Positions 26,225 to 36,937 of a stretch of DNA of 64,000 bases are shown here, in pieces. Source of the stretch: Whitmania pigra (Eukaryota > Annelida > Clitellata > Hirudinida > Haemopidae); NCBI GenBank assembly GCA_021613335.1, contig JAJTWR010000159.1, forward strand, positions 3,692,001 through 3,756,000. Reading direction: 5' to 3'. How positions within the stretch are numbered: the stretch's first letter is position 1; each line of letters begins with the position of its first letter. The notes beneath the pieces are model-generated. The model saw nothing but the letters and a program-made list of their open reading frames with translations, did not search any database and had not been told where the DNA came from. The position numbers were made by a program, and so were the translations under genes.

Positions 26225-27364
26225 TGAGCTGTAATCTGTAGCTTAAGATGTTCTCCCTCTAGATTGTTGTCTTTGGGCAGATTTACGTGTAAGTGCTGAT
26301 ATTTAATGACTTCGATTAGTTTTGGATAAGAACCAAGGTTATTTTGAATATTTATAAAAACTTGTGTTGTTAAGTTTCCCACTAATCAACTCAGTTGAGG
26401 TTATGTAATGTGTGCTGTTTTAGCTAATGTGTTCATATTTTATCTATCTATTGAGTACGATCTCGGCCAAAATGAGATGCATCCTGTTTCGCATACTTTA
26501 AAATTTTACCCAAAGACTTAATTTTAGTCTGACAACCATTCATTGATTCATCCTTGAAGACTTCGACCGTAGCTGCAGCTGCATGTAAACAAAGCAACTT
26601 TTTGCTTGACAATACAACTAGTTAACTTTCTGCTTAACAACTTCACAATGGTCTCGGCTGTCACTGTTCGTAGTGAATCTCTCTCGTGCATTGTCAAGTT
26701 CACTTGATTGAGGTTGTTGTTGTTGTTTTGCCTAATGTGTACATTTCAATCAATAAACAATTTTGGGACTTTTATTGCCATTTTAATGGCTGGTTTGGGT
26801 AGACTTGCTTTTATCTCTACTGGATTCACTGGAATGTGCTTTCTCATGTTACCTAATTCAACGTCTGGTTTATTGGGAAATAAATGTGCAAATCTCTACA
26901 AGTGTAGACCCACAGCCTGTTTTTTTTTAAATTGGTGCAACGACAGAGCGCCACAGGACGTAACGGCATTGCCGACAAATAATTTAACAGAGGATGACCC
27001 TATTTTGCCGCATCGAACATTGAAATTAAGCAAAGGCTACATTAGCGTAAGACACGTGACTTCAACTTTAGATGCCAAGTTGCGACGACCATAAATTAGA
27101 TAATATTGTAATTGTAACTTCATTTATATAGCGCTCCTTCCCAAGGGCGCTGGCGGCAGTGCAAGCTGGGTTTCGAACGCGACACATTACGACTGTTGCC
27201 ATTACCGCCGTATGCAGGCACGTAACCCATTCGGCTAACCTGCATGCATTTTATTTATAATGTGAAAGCTATTTTCTAAAGAATGAACAAAATAGAACAA
27301 TCCGAACATTTCGATGTGCTTCACGTGAAATTTTCTCATAAAAAAATTGTCAGGGCTGATATTT
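26225..27364. other. Convergent intergenic region between GPSM2 and DNAI1
   Basis: Contains both 3' UTRs and one SINE (27,107-27,249). An AATAAA on the minus strand at about 27,250-27,255 is a plausible DNAI1 poly(A) signal. A plus-strand 128-codon frame at 26,708-27,094 starts with TTG, has no recognisable domain and runs up to the SINE; I do not call it a gene. Confidence 0.5.
27107..27249 (-). mobile_element. tRNA-derived SINE, copy 2
   Basis: On the minus strand it reads GCAGGTTAGCCGAATGGGTT (A-box region), then GCGTTCGAAACCCAGC (B box) and a tail GCGCTATATAAATGAAGTTA. The same block order is seen in copy 1, but the GACGCTGTGCATATGG part of the tail is absent. It lies immediately downstream of DNAI1, and its edge abuts the probable DNAI1 poly(A) signal. 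Confidence 0.8.
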
Positions 27365-29847
27365 TCAATAAGTCTTTGCACCGAGCCTGGCCATGGAGAT
27401 GATATTCTCAAGGTATTTGTATTCCACTTCACGACGCATTCTTTCCCTCTCTTCCGAAGAAACCATCTGAGTGTCTGCTCCGAGGGCTTTCTTATCCTGG
27501 TGTTTGAATTACATTGTGGTTCTGTGCTCATTGCGTAATTTTATCAAATCAAAATTTTTTTGAACAATTAGAGATGTCGACTTTAGAAACTATTAAAAAA
27601 AAGATGGGGAAAACCTTCTTTGGCATCCTTCTTAAATTAGGGGATAGTTTGTATGTAGTCACAGCACCCCTGACGAATTGAGGACATGGATCAAATGATT
27701 AAGCCAATAATAATATTGAAAGCAGTAATAATTAAATAATAATTATTATAATAATTATAATAATAATAAATAAATGTAAATATTATTAAAAATTTTGAAG
27801 GCATCCAGCAACTGAGATGTTTGCAATATTATAAAAGTCTAGTCTAACTTTAGAGTGCCTGCCTTATATCACGTATTGCTAACGCCTATAACGTTGTTGA
27901 TTTTGTTGTGTTTAAGTGATCGCACAATTTCTTGTCAACTGGATCCTTTCTGGTATTGTGGTTAATATGACGAGGAATGGTGATGTTTTGATGAATGGTT
28001 CGTGGAGTGTTTAGCACATTCTGATGTCAAGCAAAAGCATAGATAACTTGCAAGAATAAAGGCTCTTACTTATCATCACCAATGATCAAGATGGGAAATT
28101 TTGCATTAAATTGTATCTTTGTAAGCTTGGCTTTTTTTCTGGCCACCAGAAGCTGCTCGCACAAAGGCTCGGTTTTGTCAAACTTCAAATCGAACACATA
28201 TGCCTGCAAAGATATTTGAATAGTATAATCAATTATTCACCAAATATAAATCATCGTTTAAACTTCAATGACTAAAGTTCATGTTACCTGACTCGCGGTT
28301 ACTGCCGCAAAAACAGTTGAAGAGTAAGGAGCCCATGCCACATCTTCGACTGCACATCCAAGATCGAACGAGAACATTGGCTCACTGTCATGAAAGTAAG
28401 AGTTGCTTGTAAAATTGTCAAGTGTTAACGTTCAGGTTTTAATTTATAAGTTATTAAAGATTCTGTAATTCAAAAGATAACTTTCAGCAAAATACCTCAG
28501 ACAATTTTTCTAAGGCCCATTTCTTAACATGTCTTTCAACCAATTAACTTTACTTATTTATTTATTTGATTAGAGTCCGTTGCATAACTGAGATGATTTG
28601 GACTTTCAACCCAATAACCGAATTAAACTTATTTTTTCAACCAATCAACCAAAAAAGAAAAATTATAAATTTAGAACCAAAAGCATAATCATTACGTTGT
28701 TTTCACTGAAACGTCCCAGATCTTGATGGTCCAATCAGCACTGCAGGAAATGAAGATGTCGGGATGGTAGTCATTCCACTGGACTTTGTAAACGCTTAAG
28801 TAATGAGCTCTGTAGAAGAGGGTGTGGTGGTTTGTATGGGATCTATTGCAGACACGAATGTCACCCTCTTTGGTACCCAGTACGTACCAATTTTCTCTCG
28901 AGCGATGGAAGTCAAACGTCATACCACCGTCTTCAAATAAAATTAATCTGAACTGCTTAAACAACTAATATATAGCACATTAGATAGTTAATTTTAGATT
29001 AACTTTATTTCATTAAAAACGCCGACTGCTTACTGCAGATTTCAATGAGGCTTCCCTCGACTTCAGGCATTGGAGAATCAATAAAATACAATGTCATCAA
29101 CTTCTGGGGGTCCATCTGGTTCTGTTTGGAAGAATCAAATTACCAACTAACCAGCAAGCGATTACGACCTCAGCCAACATCAGGAAATATTTACACGCAT
29201 GCATTTAAACATGAAATGATTTGCCATAACCTTGGCGATGGTCCAAATAAGCACTAATCCATCGGAAGAAATTGAGGCAAAGGTAAGGTTCTCATTCAAA
29301 TTAAACCCCAGCCAGCACACCTAGAGCAATCGATTATGGGGGTGAAAGTCGCAAAAATAATGAACAAGATGCTCTTGCAAGAACCTGCCAAACAGGATCA
29401 ATGTGCTTGTCCTTGCAGGAAGAAATAATCCACGCCTTATCCGACTTGCTCGTCAAGTTGTAAACAGCTACGTTGCCATCGTAGAGTCCAACAACAACCA
29501 GGTAAGTATTGCCCCAGCATATGTCAATGGACATCACCCCGGACTCCAGATTGTAGGAGAATTCAGGATAGGAGGGGTTTGTGAGGCTGTAGAAGACGAT
29601 CGACCCACTCGACTGAGCCAGGAAGTTGACTATAAATGTCAACGTTGAAAAATTGTTGTTCATTTAGTAATTTATCCTTCCCGATGACACCTGAGGCATT
29701 GCAGGCCGTGTTGCGAACAGGACTCAGTGCGATTGTTTCGACGCTCGCAACCATCTGAGTGACTTGCAGCCAAAAGACGAATACAAGCACAGTCAAGGCA
29801 TTAGTAAACGCTGCTCTCAGGCCATTAAGATATTATTAATATTAATA

Positions 29848-29878
<31 letters not shown>

Positions 29879-29901
29879 TAATAATATAATAATAATAATA
29901 A

Positions 29902-29932
<31 letters not shown>

Positions 29933-32357
29933 TGTGAAAAAACATTTATTAATACAAAATTAATTACATGATCCAAGTCCAACGCCGAACATGTCCGGAT
30001 ACTTGTAGTTCCAGCAAAGACACGTGACCACCAACTTCTTTGAACTCCTGCATCGAAACCTCCACAATGGAAGGAGATTTCCTGAGGGAATTCTGTACTC
30101 ATCTGCTTCGTCCTCGTAATATCTGAAGTCTGAAATTAAAAAAGAATTAATTAATTGAAATAACACAAGGCATATTTTAAATTATCAATCTTTGAATTCT
30201 TGTTTACATGTTTTCGAGGTAATTCAAGGCTGGAAAATCACCTCAAAGATAATACAAAATAAGGTTAATTAGCATAATAACCGACCATGGGCAATGTCGT
30301 TGTATATGTTCAACTGAATCATTCTTTCTATTATTTTTAAGTTCGGCACAATCTGGTCCACAACGTTAGACGACTGCTGTTCACCGCAAACATTGGAATT
30401 GAAACAACAAAAAAAGCTAAATGAAATCATTAACAGTATGTAAAGTAAATCACAAAACCTGCTTGCGGTTTAATATTTGACGAAAATTATAAACATTTCC
30501 GAGATAAAGTCGAAATAAAAATAAAAATGCCTCAAAATGTCCAGAAACGTCCATTTTCTTTTCCTTCTTTGTGAGCAATTTAGCTTTCTCTTTGTGCTTC
30601 TCTTTCTCCTATTGAATGTTTTAAAATGCATAAATAAATAACTTATTGAATACCACATGATTAAATCTAATGCAACTAATGCATCAACAATATCTAGTGT
30701 ATTATAATAACTGCATTACTAAAAATATGAATTATATGAATTATTATATTTATATGTATATATTTTATCAACAGATGGTACAGGTATTAGGAAGAAATGT
30801 TATTCATAAATTAATTTTCCTTGATTCTTATTAAAATCTCAGAAACCATGGCCTCAAAATCCTCGACGTAAGCATCGTATATTGTCCATTGAGTCACCAT
30901 GCCTGAAAATGCTTCGGATGGGGAATCTTCAGTGATAGTCTCTTTATCCTGCACAACGTTGCAAGATGGAGGCATTTATGATCCACAATCATAATCAAAT
31001 GTATTATCCTGACCACGTTGACTTATTATGCTGTATTAAACCAAATAGCTTTATACTGATCAAACAAACACAGCTTCTAAAATCTTGAAGTTAGTCAGGT
31101 TTTCCTGCTCACTTTAGGTCTCATGTAAAACGTTTGTGTTGCTCTGTCTCTGAAGTCAAACTGGTTTTTCATAACCCTTTTCTTGGAGATTGAATATCTT
31201 TCTGTTTCTAAATCCTACAATTAAACTTGAATTTTATTTGACATAAAAAATCTTCAGGAAAAATTTTTTAAAAAATAAATATGTTTAAATCACAACGCTG
31301 TCAATGGTAATTGGTAAACAATTTGAAAATATGTAACTAATTTGTGATAAACTTGCATCTCTGTCTTCGTACTCCTTCTTCTTAACTTCATCCTCTGGCA
31401 CTGGCTGCGGAGTTTCCATGAAACTAGTAGCCTCCTCTTCTTCTTCTTCCTCTTCAACTTCAGCTGCAAAAGAATCATTGCAACAGTAAATCTCTTTATT
31501 CATACAGATCTATGCAAATGATGCCCTTCACTCACACAACATTGCTATGACTGGTTTGACGTCACTTTGATCACCGACAACTGAAACCATTAATAACATT
31601 TTTAATTTGGTTTTTTATAAAACCAACTGAAACCACGTATTTATTATGTTCATTGCTAAGTACGAATGTATTGTAATGAAATGACAACAACCAGTTATAA
31701 TTCCCTCATTCTCAGCTTCCAATTCACTTTGGTTTATAAGTGGTATAAGGTGGGCTTCTGTATCAATAAAGACAGCCAAGTGGTTTATTGGTTCAATTTT
31801 CACATAAGCTTGGTACTGAAAATACATTTTAACACTTAAATGTTCTCTGAAAAATCTATTAATAATCTAAGAAAATATGCTAACGTAGTAATTATAATGC
31901 ACGCTATCTTCAATGGCGTTTGGATCCATTGTGGTCAGAGTATTTGTGATTTCCTTCTTGAGTTCCTGCAAGATGTAACAAGAATTTTATGCAACGTCTT
32001 TTGCAAAAAGGTTGTAGTGTCGACAGTAAAAGTTACTTCAACTGTAAGTTCGAGTTGATCAAAAGGTTTGATGTAAACCATCCCCTGAATTGTCAGAAAG
32101 TTATTTTTATGGTAAAAGTTTCTTTTGTATACCAGTTAAATTGTAAATCGGTAACTCTAAATCTCTGCTCTAAATCTTATAGCTCACTTAAAAAGTAAAT
32201 TTTTTAAACGTCAACATACATCTGGCAAAATGGTTTCGATCCCTTCAGGACCTTCTTCCTCGTGCTCCTGTTAAGCACCTCATTTTTTTATGTTAACAAA
32301 CAAATTGGTCGCATAAATACCAACCTTTACTTCCTTAATTTCCTTTAATTCTTTCAT
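27365..32357 (-). CDS. DNAI1: Axonemal dynein intermediate chain 1
   Basis: WD-repeat intermediate chain of outer arm dynein, needed for ciliary beating (family knowledge). Twenty coding exons join in phase: 32325-32357, 32220-32267, 32043-32084, 31885-31965, 31692-31815, 31536-31580, 31357-31463, 31113-31214, 30847-30948, 30549-30608, 30286-30376, 29968-30129, 29385-29629, 29231-29320, 29034-29121, 28696-28930, 28288-28384, 28070-28203, 27615-27669, 27365-27496. Total is 690 residues (human about 699). Landmarks: [30 protein letters not shown], an acidic run, [110 protein letters not shown] and [12 protein letters not shown]. Exon 7 ends in a GC donor (GCAAGT). The first intron is 57 bp with a GTTGGT donor. 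The C-terminal ~43 residues (ending MARLGAKTY) differ from my memory of the vertebrate tail. Confidence 0.95.
29822..29932. repeat. (AAT)n microsatellite in a DNAI1 intron
   Basis: Runs of AAT with occasional GAT between exons 12 and 13 of DNAI1. Similar but shorter AAT/ATT runs occur in TM9SF4 introns near 9,895-9,935 and 10,280-10,330 and near 27,720-27,780. Confidence 0.85.
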
Positions 32358-32777
32358 TATTGAATCTACGCCGAAACAGACAATCCGAAAGACGTTAACT
32401 GATAGATCTAATTTCTTTTTGCAAAAAAAAATTTGTAATAAAGGTTTTTGTGGACTTAAATTTTTTTAAATAATTTATTGTTTTTTTATAAATTCTAAAT
32501 TATTTTATAAATATTTTTAGTTTTCAGCATCAATTTAACGGTGTTGTAATATCAACTATTGATCAATTAGGATCGCCACCTATTGAAATTAAAACATTTT
32601 TCTTGTAAAAACAAAATAATCTCCTATCAAATCGCGAAGATCTGCTTTATTGACTAATTAATTCCAATTCTGCGTTTGTTTTTTAATTACTTTTTCTCAT
32701 CGCCCAATAAATCTTAGAATTAAATATTTTCTTGGACATGCTGGTAAAAGGTTACCATTTAATTCATTGAATACTAA
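32358..32777. other. DNAI1 upstream region
   Basis: AT-rich sequence upstream of the DNAI1 start codon (minus strand). It should contain the 5' UTR and promoter. I see no clear X-box (RFX) site and no other gene. Confidence 0.4.
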
Positions 32778-32930
32778 CAGGGAATTTGGGAGGAGGGCAG
32801 GAGAAAAATGGCTCCCCTGAATTTAGACTAGACGGTAAAAAGGTAATTTCCTCATGTCTTATGAGGGTTTGCCCTCCCTGAATTTTGGCTAAAAGCAAAA
32901 AAGGTCGTCTCCTCAAGTGGTGTGAGGATT
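32778..32930 (-). mobile_element. ~190-bp hAT-type MITE, truncated inverted copy
   Basis: On the minus strand it matches the MITE copies at 33,401 and 39,645: AGCCAAAATTCAGGGAGGGC, AAACCCTC and CTAGTCTAAATTCAGG occur in the same order. One terminus (CAGGGAATTTGGG at 32,778) is kept. The terminus beyond 32,930 is lost or too diverged to place. Confidence 0.65.
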
Positions 32931-33392
32931 TTTTTAAATTTGTTTCATCCGCAGATTACCAATTACCAAACATATTTTTTGCTGCAAAAGTTAAAAATGT
33001 CTTTGTTAAAAATGAGTAGGATGAATTATAAACAACACTCTTAAAAATATTTGTTGATTGACAATAATGTTATTCTGTGAAAAAACATTTGGAATAAATT
33101 ACCTTTTACAGTACTAAGACTTCTTGTGATTCAACATGAGATATTTTGAATATTTTGAAATTTGGCCGACTGGGTCACTAAAATAACAATAATAATTAAT
33201 CTATAAAGGGTATTACATTGTGTGTCTCATTGCCTTGGCTTCTTGATGAGATCCTGGAGGTCTTAAGGTGTCGTTTGAAGACTTCCAGGGATGGTTGAGA
33301 ACTATTAAGCGTAGTGTCTTACCTTGCCAAGCACACTTGCCGCATAAATAAAACAAATTCACACCCTTTATAACTTTCTATCTTTTGTTTTT

Positions 33393-33594
33393 TTTTCAGT
33401 CAGGGACGTAATTTCAGCTTTTTCCAAGGGAGGAAACCCTCGCACAACTTTAGAAAATGACCTTATTTGTTTCAAGAAAAGTTCGAGGGGAGGCAAACCT
33501 TTGTAAAATATGAGATGACCTTTATTTTGCGTCTGGCCTAAAATCAGGGGGCCGTTGCTCCTCCTTGAACGCAATATTTATCCCTGTTTTCAGT
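33393..33594 (+). mobile_element. ~186-bp hAT-type MITE with perfect 8-bp target duplication
   Basis: The element spans 33,401-33,586. It opens CAGGGACGTAATTTC and closes ATATTTATCCCTG, so the ends are imperfect inverted repeats with a CAGGG/CCCTG tip. It is flanked on both sides by TTTTCAGT (33,393-33,400 and 33,587-33,594), a perfect 8-bp target-site duplication. The CAGGG tip plus 8-bp TSD is the hAT superfamily signature. There is no coding capacity. The interior looks like two diverged ~65-bp units, each running from a GGGG-AAACC start to an AGCC-AAA-TCAGGG end. Confidence 0.85.
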
Positions 33595-33885
33595 TTCCAG
33601 TCTTATTTATTTTTTTAAAGAAAAAGTTATTTAATATGAAATTGTTTTCTTTCTTTTCTATTATTTCAAAACTACTTTTGTCATGTAATTACAAATAACA
33701 TGTATAGACCTGTTGAACTCTTTAGTAATCTTGAATATTTGGCTTTGTTGAAGGCCTCAATCTTCCCCTTCTCATTTTCGGACAAAGGTTTACCGCTGCC
33801 CATCACTAAACTATCAATAATAATCTTATATACCGTAGAAAGCTAATTTGAAGTTCATTTGCACATTGTTAATTTTATTTTATAG

Positions 33886-34040
33886 CTTCTATTGAGATAC
33901 ATTGAGAAAGATGGCTCAGTGGAACGCTTTGCAACATTCACGGCAAACAAAGGCTATGACGTTTAAGAGGTGTTCAATGCCTCGGTGAAATTTTTGAAGA
34001 TACATGGAATAGACCTGGGAAACTGTGTGTGGAAGGCATG
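33886..34040 (+). pseudogene. Fossil of a ZMYM1/DUF4371 hAT-like transposase
   Basis: One frame reads RYIEKDGSVERFATFTANKG, then a stop, then FNASVKFLKIHGIDLGNC. This is the segment of DUF4371/ZMYM1-like hAT-derived proteins that normally reads like NGSVERFLGF...LE..GIDLKNCRGQ. The frame holds an in-frame stop (about 33,964) and another shortly after, and no upstream or downstream domain is visible. It is a decayed fragment. Confidence 0.55.
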
Positions 34041-35800
34041 ATTAATATATGTTCGTTGGGTTAGACTGAATTAACTACCATAACTGGCTTTAATGTAATT
34101 TTTATATGAATGAAATGAAAATAAGTATACATTAATAAAAAAAAAACTTTCATAATATTGCTTGATATTTATGAGCTGTAAGTAAATTTAGATCGCAGAT
34201 CGCTTTTATTTTTTATAATCATAATTTTTAAGGAAGTTTACTTCAAGAACAAATGCAATCACTTTATCAGACTGAGTCTGATTTAGTGAACCGTGGAAAT
34301 ATTAGTTGCGGAGTTACACAAATTCACGGCTACTTGAACAGATCGGATAGTCCATGCAGCCGATAAGGTGCTGATTGTGACAAATGAGCAAGACATTGGG
34401 ATCTATCACCTCTGTTTTGACCACAAAACAACTCCTCTCATCTAATGCATCGTTTTTTCAGATCTCTTCTAATGTGATGCAAACAAACAATAACTACAGA
34501 TTTGTTGTAATTAAACATATTTAAACTACATAATTAATCGACGACACACTCAATTTTCTCTTCTTCAAGATAACCTGCTCCAAATTATTCACAGTTTTCA
34601 CCAAGAATCAGACACACATAAGAATCTCCCCAGGAAACATAAATCTTTGTGGTTCTATTTGTGCGAACAATGCTTTGCTCGAAGATCCTTTTAAGTTTTT
34701 AAGAAAAGCCCCGTTTTCATTACGAAATTTCGGAATTCCCTCCCTAGAAATGTGGACTAAACTTTGACTTTTTTAACAACGACATATTATTTTAAAAAAG
34801 GTGCAAAATCCTGGAGAATGCCTGACTTCATTAATAAGTAAAACTGAAAAATTGTCAGCGGAAGTCACTCCAGTGCTGCATTGTTTTTTCTGTGCACCAG
34901 CGTCATTTGTTTTCTCGTTTATTCTTCCTTTTGCAGGGGTTATTAGATTTATTCGCATAAAAAAATTTTATTCGACAGTAATGTAATTGGACAAACCTGT
35001 TAGGTGATTTCACAATTGCATCAATTTGTGATTTCATGTTTCTCAATAGACGTAAAACACGACAAAGAAGCTGCTCATTTCTTTTAACGAGGACCTTGCG
35101 TGAATAGGACTAAGAAATTGAATCCTTTGCTCAGTGAAAACAAAAAACCAAAGATCCACGCAAAGGGTTTCGTTCTCCTTCTGTTGAAGTTCAAATATTT
35201 GCTTATGGAACTCATTAAACTCATTAGCCTCTCACTTGGAATAGATCACGAGATCACGGATTGGACAAAGGAATGGAGATGGAGGTCATGATGATCATAA
35301 CTAGTACATTTCCATTTTATCATTTGGTCTACTTTTTATTGATGCTCTTTAAATAACATTGATTTTTATAAAACCCGTTTATTTATTATTTTCATCAGCA
35401 AATTAACTGGCTTATGTTTCTATACTTAAATGTATAAGTTCTTCATAAATAAAATCAAGAAGAATTTCAATATTGAAAAAAAAAAAGAATTTCATTTCAT
35501 TTTCTCCAAAAAATTTTTTCCGAAAAAGCACTCACTTGAGGATAATTTCTTAACAATTATTAAATATGAACCTTCAGAACGCAAAAAACTGAAATTATTA
35601 TTATATCATCATTCATTCTTATGAAGCTACAAGTACTCCTGCATTTACTTATTTCAATATTTAAAGCTTAATAAATTAATAACTTACATACTAATTATTT
35701 TGAACAGTTAGAAAAGCATTTTGTTGTCTAAATATCAATTTATTGACTCTGTCATGACTTTTTGAAACTGCATCGGAAACAAGCATAACCTCTACAACAC
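34041..35800. other. Intergenic, nothing recognised
   Basis: AT-rich sequence. Short frames at 34,773-34,986 and 35,100-35,291 show no domain, no neighbouring exon and no conserved splice context. I see nothing that I can support. Confidence 0.45.
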
Positions 35801-36020
35801 TATTTAATGGCACCCCGTCATAATAGCCCGGCGACAAAATAGCCCCGTCAAAATAGCACCATCAAAACATAAAACTCATTTCATTTAATCAAATTTGAAA
35901 TAAGTTATAGGTTAATGTATCAACTCATATAAATATTTTTTTTATAAAGATACATTGACGGGGATGTTTTGACGGGGCTATTTTGTCGCTGGGCTACTTT
36001 GACGGGTCACCCTATTTTAT
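35801..36020. mobile_element. 204-bp MITE with ~45-bp terminal inverted repeats
   Basis: The element spans 35,809-36,012. The left end reads GGCACCCCGTCATAATAGCC then GGCGACAAAATAGCCCCGTC. The right end, read in reverse, is GGGTGACCCGTCAAAGTAGC then CCAGCGACAAAATAGCCCCG. Flanks are TATTTAAT (35,801-35,808) and TATTTTAT (36,013-36,020), an 8-bp duplication with one mismatch. The centre is AT-rich and noncoding. The 8-bp TSD suggests a hAT-type parent (inference). Confidence 0.8.
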
Positions 36021-36612
36021 TTAACCAGTTTCCATAAACTTTGCAAACTGCACGTTTAAGATGGTGATGATTCTTGTCTTTGGGAATATTTCTGTGTTTG
36101 TGGATGCTTCCTGGGTGAATGTTTTATGTTCTTTCAGATGATTTCAGGAACTGTTTCATTGGAAGGACGAAATTATTGATCTCACATCCACCTTGAAATT
36201 CAAGATAATAGATCATACTAATCATTTTAATTTGATTAATAACCCAAAAGTCTTTGATATTATTTTGCAAGCATTGTAGACACCACAATTATAATTAATA
36301 CGGTGTTTTAAGTTTTTTCGCGAGCAAGTTTGCTTATTGTTTGACAAAGATAGTTGGGGAAATGGTGAAAGAAATAGTTCTAATTTAAAAAAATACCTGA
36401 AGTTCCTTTTTGACTAATAAGCGGAAAAGATCGTCAAATAGATTGGATAGAATTTTAAATGTTGAGCGAAGGTTTTTAATTCGATTTTTATCGTTTAAAG
36501 TTTATTTTTAGAAAACAAATCATCATGTTTCAGTGAGATGATTCAACCTCATCCAATGCTAACAGCTTCCAGCCACTTGCAAAGTCTCTATTGATTCCAA
36601 TACTATATTGCA
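36021..36612. other. Intergenic, nothing recognised
   Basis: AT-rich spacer between the MITE and the pentanucleotide microsatellite. No gene or repeat structure was seen. Confidence 0.45.
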
Positions 36613-36937
36613 TTATAATATAATATAATATAATATAATATAATATAATATAATATAATATAATATAATATAATATAATATAATATAATATAATATAAGA
36701 TAATATAATATAATATAATATATAATATAATATAATATAATAATATAATATAATATAATATAATATAATATAATATAATATAATATAATATATATAATAT
36801 AATATATATATAATATAATATAATATATAATATAATATATAATATAATATAATATAATATATATAATATAATATATATAATATAATATAATATATATAAT
36901 ATAATATATATAATATAATATAATATAATATAATATT
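36613..36937. repeat. ~325-bp (TATAA)n-type microsatellite
   Basis: Near-perfect array of the pentanucleotide ATAAT/TATAA, with ATATAT slips that become more frequent toward the right end. It produces a meaningless long minus-strand frame of Ile, Leu and Tyr. Confidence 0.95.

Noticed and set aside
26708..27094. 128-codon plus-strand frame with a hydrophobic start
   Set aside because: Opens with TTG, has no recognisable domain and lies in the GPSM2/DNAI1 3' interval.
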